Shown piece after piece: positions 6,156-10,361 of a stretch of 10,361 nt of DNA. The DNA lies in the NCBI GenBank assembly GCA_964407525.1, contig CAYOWC010000176.1, positions 1 to 10,361 on the forward strand, given 5' to 3'. Under the pieces are notes generated by a model. It was given only the letters and a program-made list of their open reading frames with translations. It had not been told where the DNA came from and searched no databases. The position numbers were made by a program, and so were the translations under genes. Source of the stretch: DUZB01 sp964407525. GTDB lineage: Bacteria; Desulfobacterota; DSM-4660; Desulfatiglandales; Desulfatiglandaceae. The stretch's first letter is position 1, and the number at the start of each line of letters is the position of its first letter.

Positions 6156-6557
6156 TTACTGCTCCTGGCTGTTTATGAGATTGACCTGCTCGTTGAGAGT
6201 CAGGAAATCGTATAAAACTCCCAGTCCGAAAATTCCGGCTGTCAATAGATAAAGGAAGCCGGAGAGCCATTTACCCATATACATGCGGTGAAGACCAAAT
6301 AAGCCAAGGAAAGTGAGCAGGACCCACGCCACCGTATAATCGATGCGCCCCGACCGAAATCTAAAGTCTGCCTGTCGATCCATGGAAGGGATGAGGAACA
6401 GGTCTATGATCCAGCCGATCCCGAGGAGACCCAGTGTAAAGAAATAGATGATGCCGGAGATGGTTTTGCCATAGTAAAATCTGTGGGCGCCGATAAATCC
6501 GAACAACCACAGGATATAGCCGACGGTTTTTAGGTGTGTGTCATTGTTGTTGTCCAT
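6156..6557 (-). CDS. Membrane protein with two TM2 domains
   Basis: A 133-residue integral membrane protein containing two successive TM2 domains. Each has the characteristic motif between paired helices: GFIGAHRFYYGK (residues 20-31) and GLFGLHRMYMGK in the second half. Four transmembrane segments are evident, with an Asp in or near the second helix of each pair (IIDLFLI, VLYDFLT). TM2 proteins are widespread but without a defined biochemical role. The start at MDNNN is chosen over an ATG four codons upstream because GGAGG lies five bases before it. The gene follows the ferritin-like gene on the same strand, separated by 120 bases that include a decamer repeat. Confidence 0.88.
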   Translation of the reverse strand: MDNNNDTHLKTVGYILWLFGFIGAHRFYYGKTISGIIYFFTLGLLGIGWIIDLFLIPSMDRQADFRFRSGRIDYTVAWVLLTFLGLFGLHRMYMGKWLSGFLYLLTAGIFGLGVLYDFLTLNEQVNLINSQEQ

Positions 6558-6620
6558 GGGGGCCTCCATATTTTTGTTGTTCAGGATTTCAAAAGTTGAA
6601 GTATCAATTGGTTTTTGGGG

Positions 6621-6650
6621 ACGCAGATTTCCGCAGATAGGCGCAGATAA
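6621..6650. repeat. Decamer tandem repeat, CGCAGAT core x3
   Basis: ACGCAGATTT, CCGCAGATAG and GCGCAGATAA follow one another with exact 10-bp period, sharing the CGCAGAT core. They sit between the ferritin-like and TM2 genes. The 10-bp period, close to one helical turn, sets it apart from the heptamers elsewhere. Confidence 0.75.
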
Positions 6651-6677
6651 TTATTAAAAGAAAAAAATTGGAGAAAA

Positions 6678-7148
6678 TCAGCGTTCATTAGCTTCTTCAA
6701 GGGACTCTTTCAGCTTCCGTACGTGGAGGTTTTCTTCTTCGATGATTTTCTGCAGACCTTGAAGGGAATCTTCATCGCCCATGAATGAACCAATCAATTC
6801 ATAAAAAAGAATGGTGTCCTCTTCGAATTCTATGGACGTTTCAAGCAACTCCTTCCGGTCTTCCAACCTGGAAAAATCAGCGTCCGTGATCGAAAATGCT
6901 TGATCTCCCAATACGCTTTTGAGGATTGTCCTGCCCATGGCGTCCAACTCGGGAGCACTTTTTATGCCTTTGCTGTTTTCTTTCAGATCAGCAAACCATT
7001 TTGCATGTTCCACTTCTTCATCAGCCAGCCATTGCAGCATGGAAGCCAAGGAAAGATTGGAGACTTTTTCCTGTGCTTTTCTATAGGTTTTTTCCCCGTT
7101 TTTTTCGATGCGGATGGCAAGTTCAATAATCTCAGATGTAGTGAACAT
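6678..7148 (-). CDS. Ferritin-like diiron protein (rubrerythrin family)
   Basis: A 156-residue four-helix protein with the ferritin-like diiron ligand pattern. Helix 1 carries Glu15, helix 2 ExxH at 45-48 (EVEH), helix 3 Glu109/Glu110 in SIEFEEDTILFYE, and helix 4 ExxH at 139-142 (ENLH). There is no C-terminal rubredoxin CxxC domain, so it is a stand-alone erythrin-type module. Relatives reduce peroxide or handle iron in anaerobes under oxidative stress. The lack of its own rubredoxin implies an external electron donor if it is a peroxidase. The start ATG follows GGAGG (7154-7158 on the plus coordinate) by five bases. Immediately beyond that the sequence becomes N, so promoter and operator are missing. 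TM2 lies downstream on the same strand. Confidence 0.9.
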   Translation of the reverse strand: MFTTSEIIELAIRIEKNGEKTYRKAQEKVSNLSLASMLQWLADEEVEHAKWFADLKENSKGIKSAPELDAMGRTILKSVLGDQAFSITDADFSRLEDRKELLETSIEFEEDTILFYELIGSFMGDEDSLQGLQKIIEEENLHVRKLKESLEEANER

Positions 7149-7158
7149 TTTTTCCTCC

Positions 7159-7258
7159 NNNNNNNNNNNNNNNNNNNNNNNNNNNNNNNNNNNNNNNNNN
7201 NNNNNNNNNNNNNNNNNNNNNNNNNNNNNNNNNNNNNNNNNNNNNNNNNNNNNNNNNN
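7159..7258. other. Assembly gap, 100 N
   Basis: Exactly 100 undetermined bases, the conventional placeholder for a scaffold gap of unknown length. It begins right after the ribosome-binding site of the ferritin-like gene. Any frame drawn across it is an artefact. True distance and content between 7158 and 7259 are unknown. Confidence 0.98.
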
Positions 7259-7506
7259 TGATTGTATTTTGTTTTGTGGTGGAGTCAAGTTGTAAGTTCC
7301 TGATCTTTAAAAAAGGGAAGACAGTTGAGAATCGAAGACGGATTTCACCGGCAATTCTCATTATTGTTTTTTCCCATGACGCCTAATAGGCCTAAAACTC
7401 ATAATGACCATTCCTGAGATCTCATAAACTCCCTTGACTTTGGTGTTAACAAGCCGTAGTTTGTACCAAATATTATTGATGTTCCTGGTTGTAATTAAAA
7501 ACACGT
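7259..7506. other. Gene-free region before the helicase
   Basis: About 250 bases without a credible ORF on either strand. It contains a 7-bp inverted repeat (TGAGAAT at 7326-7332, ATTCTCA at 7354-7360) and, near its right end, a promoter-like sequence. Plus-strand codons from the gap to 7386 are open but look non-coding. Confidence 0.6.
7434..7462 (+). promoter_or_regulatory. Candidate promoter of the helicase leader
   Basis: TTGACT (7434-7439), a 17-base spacer, then TAGTTT (7457-7462). The -35 is good (5 of 6) and the -10 weak (3 of 6). A start near 7469 would give a leader of about 95 bases that contains the terminator hairpin at 7507-7536. Confidence 0.3.
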
Positions 7507-7537
7507 AAGCCCCGGAATGGTTCCGGGGCTTTTTTTA
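7507..7537 (+). terminator. Intrinsic terminator in the helicase leader
   Basis: AAGCCCCGGAA-TGG-TTCCGGGGCTT forms an 11-bp perfect stem with a three-base loop, followed by a run of T on the plus strand only. This is a textbook rho-independent terminator. It ends just 26 bases before the helicase start codon, so it either ends an upstream plus-strand RNA or acts as an attenuator for the helicase. Confidence 0.9.
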
Positions 7538-7562
7538 TTGGAACACAGAAGGAAGGTGTTTA

Positions 7563-8849
7563 TTGAATTTCGAGTCTTTTAATTTCCATCCCAATGTTGC
7601 GGCAGGTGTCGTAGCGGCGGGGTATGTTACCCCCACCCCGATTCAGGATCAGGCAATTCCGCAGGTCCTTAAGAATCACGATGTGATGGGATTGGCCCAA
7701 ACCGGCACCGGCAAAACGGCTGCCTTTGTCCTGCCGATACTCAATCGGCTGATGGGGAAAAAACCTGGTTGTATCCGTGCGCTGATTGTGGCTCCCACCA
7801 GAGAATTGGCTGAACAGATTCATCAGGCTATTGAAACCCTGGGTCGCAAGACCCGCCTGAAGAGCGCTACCGTTTATGGTGGTGTTAATATTAATCCGCA
7901 GATTCAAAAATTGAAGCGTGTTGATATTGTTGTGGCCTGCCCCGGGCGGCTTCTTGATCATATCGGCCGCCATACCGTCAATCTTTCCCAGTTGGAAGTG
8001 CTGGTGATTGATGAGGCTGACCAGATGTTCGATATGGGTTTTTTCCCAGATATCCGGCGTATTTTGACCCATCTTCCCAAAAAACGTCAGACCCTGCTTT
8101 TCTCAGCGACAATGCCCGCCGAAATACGTCGCCTGTCAAAGGACATTCTGCGAAATCCGGCCACTGTTCAGGTGGGTGTCACTGCACCTGCGGACACTGT
8201 TCGCCATGCGCTCTATCCGGTGGCTCAGCATTTGAAGACGGCGCTACTGTTAAAGCTGTTAGGGAATATTACCGCCGAATCGGTGCTTGTATTTACCCGG
8301 ACCAAACATCGCGCTAAAAGTTTGGGGAAAAAGCTGTCCACGGCCGGATTTAGCGCCACTTCTCTGCAGGGAAACCTTTCCCAGGGGCGCCGCCAGGCCG
8401 CAATGGAAGGCTTTCGTGACGGGACATTTCAAATCCTGGTGGCCACTGATATCGCCGCCAGGGGCATTGACGTCACTAAGATTTCCCATGTCATCAACTA
8501 CGATATTCCTTCCACCCCCGATGCGTATATTCACCGAATCGGACGGACCGGCCGGGCTACTCGCAGTGGCGAAGCTTTTACTCTTATCACCGGAGACGAC
8601 AAGGAAATGGTTCGCGCCATTGATCGAATTATTGGTACTCCCATAGAAAGACGAACTCTGGCAGACTTCAATTATAATGTTGCGCCTTTAACATCACAAA
8701 AAAGATCCTCCCATAGTACCCAGGGGTATAAAACGCAAAAGAAAAAGCCGGCCCGTGGGGCAAATGGACGGGCTAGAAAGGGAGCGTTTTCCTGGATGTC
8801 CTCACAAGAATCGAAGGGGCATGGCAGGAGAGGTATGCAATCTGCATAG
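7563..8849 (+). CDS. rhlE: DEAD-box ATP-dependent RNA helicase, RhlE type
   Basis: A 428-residue cytoplasmic RNA helicase that unwinds short RNA duplexes with ATP, typically in ribosome assembly, mRNA decay or cold adaptation. All motifs are present: Q-motif (Phe6, PTPIQ around 24-28), motif I AQTGTGKT (45-52), APTRELA (77-83), motif II DEAD (150-153), motif III SAT (181-183), motif V ATDIAARGIDV (294-304) and motif VI HRIGRTGR (324-331). The last 60 residues are a Lys/Arg/Ser/Gly-rich tail, as common in RhlE relatives for RNA contact. The start is TTG at 7563, with GGAAGG six bases upstream; the next in-frame Met is at residue 42, past the Q-motif, so TTG is required. It is preceded by an intrinsic terminator and followed by a small basic protein gene. 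Assignment to RhlE rather than another DEAD-box subgroup is by overall resemblance. Confidence 0.95.
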   Translation: MNFESFNFHPNVAAGVVAAGYVTPTPIQDQAIPQVLKNHDVMGLAQTGTGKTAAFVLPILNRLMGKKPGCIRALIVAPTRELAEQIHQAIETLGRKTRLKSATVYGGVNINPQIQKLKRVDIVVACPGRLLDHIGRHTVNLSQLEVLVIDEADQMFDMGFFPDIRRILTHLPKKRQTLLFSATMPAEIRRLSKDILRNPATVQVGVTAPADTVRHALYPVAQHLKTALLLKLLGNITAESVLVFTRTKHRAKSLGKKLSTAGFSATSLQGNLSQGRRQAAMEGFRDGTFQILVATDIAARGIDVTKISHVINYDIPSTPDAYIHRIGRTGRATRSGEAFTLITGDDKEMVRAIDRIIGTPIERRTLADFNYNVAPLTSQKRSSHSTQGYKTQKKKPARGANGRARKGAFSWMSSQESKGHGRRGMQSA

Positions 8850-8975
8850 GAGCTCGAGTAATGTGCTTAATGAACGTCATTGGGGCTATTTTGAAATCCC
8901 GTTGAAGCGGGGTCCATGGCCTCAGTAGGAAGAAGTCCCTATGTAGAATTGCTGAAAAATCCATAATTAACTTGC

Positions 8976-9022
8976 TTCTTACTAAAAGAAAGGTTATTAT
9001 AGATATAATTATGCAGTAAGAA
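8976..9022. promoter_or_regulatory. Candidate promoter inside an inverted repeat
   Basis: A perfect TATAAT (9004-9009) lies in an AT-rich stretch, with only a weak -35 upstream. It is enclosed by 8-bp arms TTCTTACT (8976-8983) and AGTAAGAA (9015-9022). A start near 9016 would give a leader of about 30 bases before the small basic protein gene. The surrounding spacer 8850-9045 shows nothing else. Confidence 0.4.
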
Positions 9023-9045
9023 TAGTAGGCAAGGAGGAGGCCAAA

Positions 9046-9198
9046 TTGGCAAGACCAAATTTTGAGTTCCAAAAGCGTCAGAAAGAAATGGCAAGGAAAA
9101 AAAAGAAAGAACAAAAAAGACAAGCCAAACTGGATAAAAAAAATCTAAAAACCGAAGAGAAGTTAGATCCTTTGCAGGATGAGGGTGAAAACCCATAA
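9046..9198 (+). CDS. Small, very basic protein (50 residues)
   Basis: Begins at TTG (9046) five bases after a strong GGAGGAGG (9033-9040) and ends at TAA (9196-9198). The peptide starts MARPNFEFQKRQKEMARKKK and continues as a Lys/Arg/Gln/Glu-rich helix, with an acidic C-terminus (...DPLQDEGENP). There is no Cys, no signal and no membrane segment. The N-terminal pattern resembles small uncharacterised proteins I associate with proteobacteria, but I cannot name a function. The charge suggests contact with RNA or ribosomes, consistent with lying next to an RNA helicase; that is inference. Because of the TTG start and short length it is easily missed by gene callers. Confidence 0.75.
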   Translation: MARPNFEFQKRQKEMARKKKKEQKRQAKLDKKNLKTEEKLDPLQDEGENP

Positions 9199-9259
9199 GT
9201 TTGGTGATGTATTGTTTTGTTCACACTGTGGAAGTAAGCTAAAGGAAAAAGAGAAATAA
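9179..9259 (+). CDS. Possible 26-codon zinc-ribbon-like mini-ORF
   Basis: ATG at 9179 overlaps the last 20 bases of the small basic protein gene and encodes 26 residues ending FCSHCGSKLKEKEK. The CSHCG is a typical half zinc ribbon, but the partner CxxC is missing. There is no clear ribosome-binding site of its own, so translation would depend on coupling. It may be the remnant of a larger zinc-ribbon protein, or chance. Confidence 0.3.
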   Translation: MRVKTHKFGDVLFCSHCGSKLKEKEK

Positions 9260-9465
9260 ATTCGAGTAAAGAGATTGTCCAGGGTGCCTATGGATTCCAT
9301 CATGGAAACATTGCAGAAAAGCTCAATAAAATCCTTAAACGCTTTTATCCGCCCGGATTCATAGGGATTGTAGCCACGTCCTCCACCCCCGTCCTTATTC
9401 GCTCACACTACCGGTATGACAGACAGCACAGTGTCAATAATTGCAGCAGCGTGCCATTTTCCTGA
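9238..9465 (+). pseudogene. Start-less stop-free stretch, possible gene remnant
   Basis: Seventy-five codons without a stop, in the -1 frame relative to the mini-ORF before it, ending at TGA 9463-9465. No ATG, TTG or usable GTG exists near the beginning. The translation looks protein-like: a mixed helix (GNIAEKLNKILKRF) followed by a hydrophobic strand (GFIGIVATSSTPVLIRS). It could be a decayed gene, the downstream half of a frameshifted zinc-ribbon protein, or chance. I recognise no family. Confidence 0.25.
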
Positions 9466-9492
9466 AAAAGCTGTGATGAAAAGGAGAGCCGA

Positions 9493-10361
9493 ATGATAGA
9501 AGAAATTGAATTTGAAGTCGGTGAAAAATACGAAAACATGAAAGGAGTCTTCGAAGTTATCTCTATGCAAAAAGACTCCATGAATATTCGCTGGGAAGAT
9601 GGGGAGGAAGTCTCAACTCCCATAAATCTGCAACAGCGTATTCTCGAACGTATGCGGCATGAAAAAGAGCTTGAAGCGGAAAGGATTGCGCAAAAGGCAA
9701 AGAAAGCCAAGTCGCCTTCCAGGGCGAAGCAATTCGATGGGCTGGAAGAAAATGATTTCAACAATATGGTTTCCAAGACCACTTGGCGTGGTCGTGGTCA
9801 AATCGGGAGTGCAGTGGGTCATCGGTTGAAGTCAAAACAGTTCGATTTCAACTCATGGGTAGTATTGAGAAAACCTGAAGTACGATGGATGGATGTAACG
9901 CGCCAAAAACAGGATGATGTTTTGTTTCAGGCGAAATTCTATGCCCGGATCGAACCGGATAGCCTCGGCTTCGGTGTTCATATCCCTACTGTCGATTTGT
10001 CTGCCTCTGAAACAAACGACTGGAACGGGTTGTTGAAATGGTTGGAACAGTCTGAAAACGATGCCTGGCTACTTGAGCAATGTACGTCTCACGGACTTTA
10101 TCTGTTCGATATGGGGGTAAAGGGATTTGCCGGTAAGCTGGAAGCAGATGCAGGCCATTGGGTTCGCCGACCGGAAAAAGACGAATCACCAATTAAATCT
10201 CTGTACGCTTTTTTCGGTGGACTCGACAACCCCGACAAAATGGACCTTCGTATCGAAAAGCAGATGGCAAAGGGCGATGCCATAGAAAGGAAGCAGGGTA
10301 TTGCCGATGATATTGCAGGAATTTTCGAAATTCTTTTGCCCGTGTACACGGCGGGCGTTGC
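9493..10361 (+). CDS. Unrecognised protein, 3' end outside the window
   Basis: An open frame of at least 289 codons from ATG 9493, with AGGAG (9482-9486) six bases upstream, running off the window edge. Residues 1-53 (VGEKYENMKGVFEVISM... then MNIRWEDGEEVSTPINLQQR) resemble a small beta-barrel followed by a helix. Residues 54-79 are a charged, probably coiled, Lys/Glu/Ala-rich linker. From about 98 a second domain begins (WRGRGQIGSAVGHRL), followed by alternating strands (SWVVLRKPEVRW, DVLFQAKFYARIEPDSLGFG). It has no signal peptide or membrane segment, so it is probably cytoplasmic. Cysteine is rare. I cannot assign a family; a nucleic-acid-related role would be speculation from the basic linker. 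Codon use is ordinary, unlike the repeat-rich spacers. Confidence 0.85.
   Translation, partial: MIEEIEFEVGEKYENMKGVFEVISMQKDSMNIRWEDGEEVSTPINLQQRILERMRHEKELEAERIAQKAKKAKSPSRAKQFDGLEENDFNNMVSKTTWRGRGQIGSAVGHRLKSKQFDFNSWVVLRKPEVRWMDVTRQKQDDVLFQAKFYARIEPDSLGFGVHIPTVDLSASETNDWNGLLKWLEQSENDAWLLEQCTSHGLYLFDMGVKGFAGKLEADAGHWVRRPEKDESPIKSLYAFFGGLDNPDKMDLRIEKQMAKGDAIERKQGIADDIAGIFEILLPVYTAGV

Noticed and set aside
6003..6252. Plus-strand frames in the convergent spacer
   Set aside because: Their translations come from the GTTCCCAAGC hairpin repeat and antisense of the TM2 gene; there is no ribosome-binding site.
7149..7361. N-terminal extension of the ferritin-like protein across the gap
   Set aside because: The frame is only open because N is unreadable. 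A good ribosome-binding site and the family start support the ATG at 7146-7148.
8773..9196. Hydrophobic minus-strand frames opposite the small basic protein
   Set aside because: Phe/Leu-rich translation is what the complement of a Lys/Glu-rich gene gives; no start signals are present.

Overview
This window looks like accessory-poor chromosome from an anaerobic or microaerobic bacterium, most likely a Desulfobacterota (deltaproteobacterial) relative. The guess rests on the gene mix (CBS-type family II pyrophosphatase, Tat-exported DUF362 protein, stand-alone rubrerythrin-like protein, CGGC-domain protein) and on spacers filled with short 7-bp and 10-bp periodic repeats. It is an inference, not a taxonomic assignment. 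A run of exactly 100 N (7159-7258) shows a draft scaffold.

Left part (1-4080): a 24-bp tandem array (1-79) and a repeat-rich spacer with a 20-bp direct repeat and a nested palindromic element (80-667). Then come three minus-strand genes read right to left: hotdog acyl-CoA thioesterase (3370-3876), ADP-ribosylglycohydrolase-family protein (2348-3256) and a CBS-domain manganese-dependent inorganic pyrophosphatase (668-2313). The pyrophosphatase is split by one apparent single-base deletion near 1919-1923. A second copy of the 24-bp array lies at 3973-4044, so the two arrays bracket this segment in direct orientation.

Middle part (4081-7148): a Tat-signal DUF362 protein (minus), a CGGC-domain cysteine-rich protein (plus), a double-TM2 membrane protein (minus) and a ferritin-like diiron protein (minus). 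The start of the last lies ten bases from the assembly gap, so its promoter is missing. The spacers carry heptamer tracts, strong hairpins and a decamer tract.

Right part (7259-10361): a gene-free leader with a near-perfect intrinsic terminator just upstream of an RhlE-type DEAD-box RNA helicase (TTG start), followed by a 50-residue, very basic small protein (TTG start, strong ribosome-binding site). After it come a 26-codon CxxC mini-ORF and a start-less stop-free stretch. The last feature is a long gene of unrecognised family that runs off the window.

No convincing new multi-gene system is visible. The most unusual features are the different short-period repeats in the spacers, the paired 24-bp arrays, the nested palindrome at 448-589, the terminator in front of the helicase, and the small ORFs behind it.
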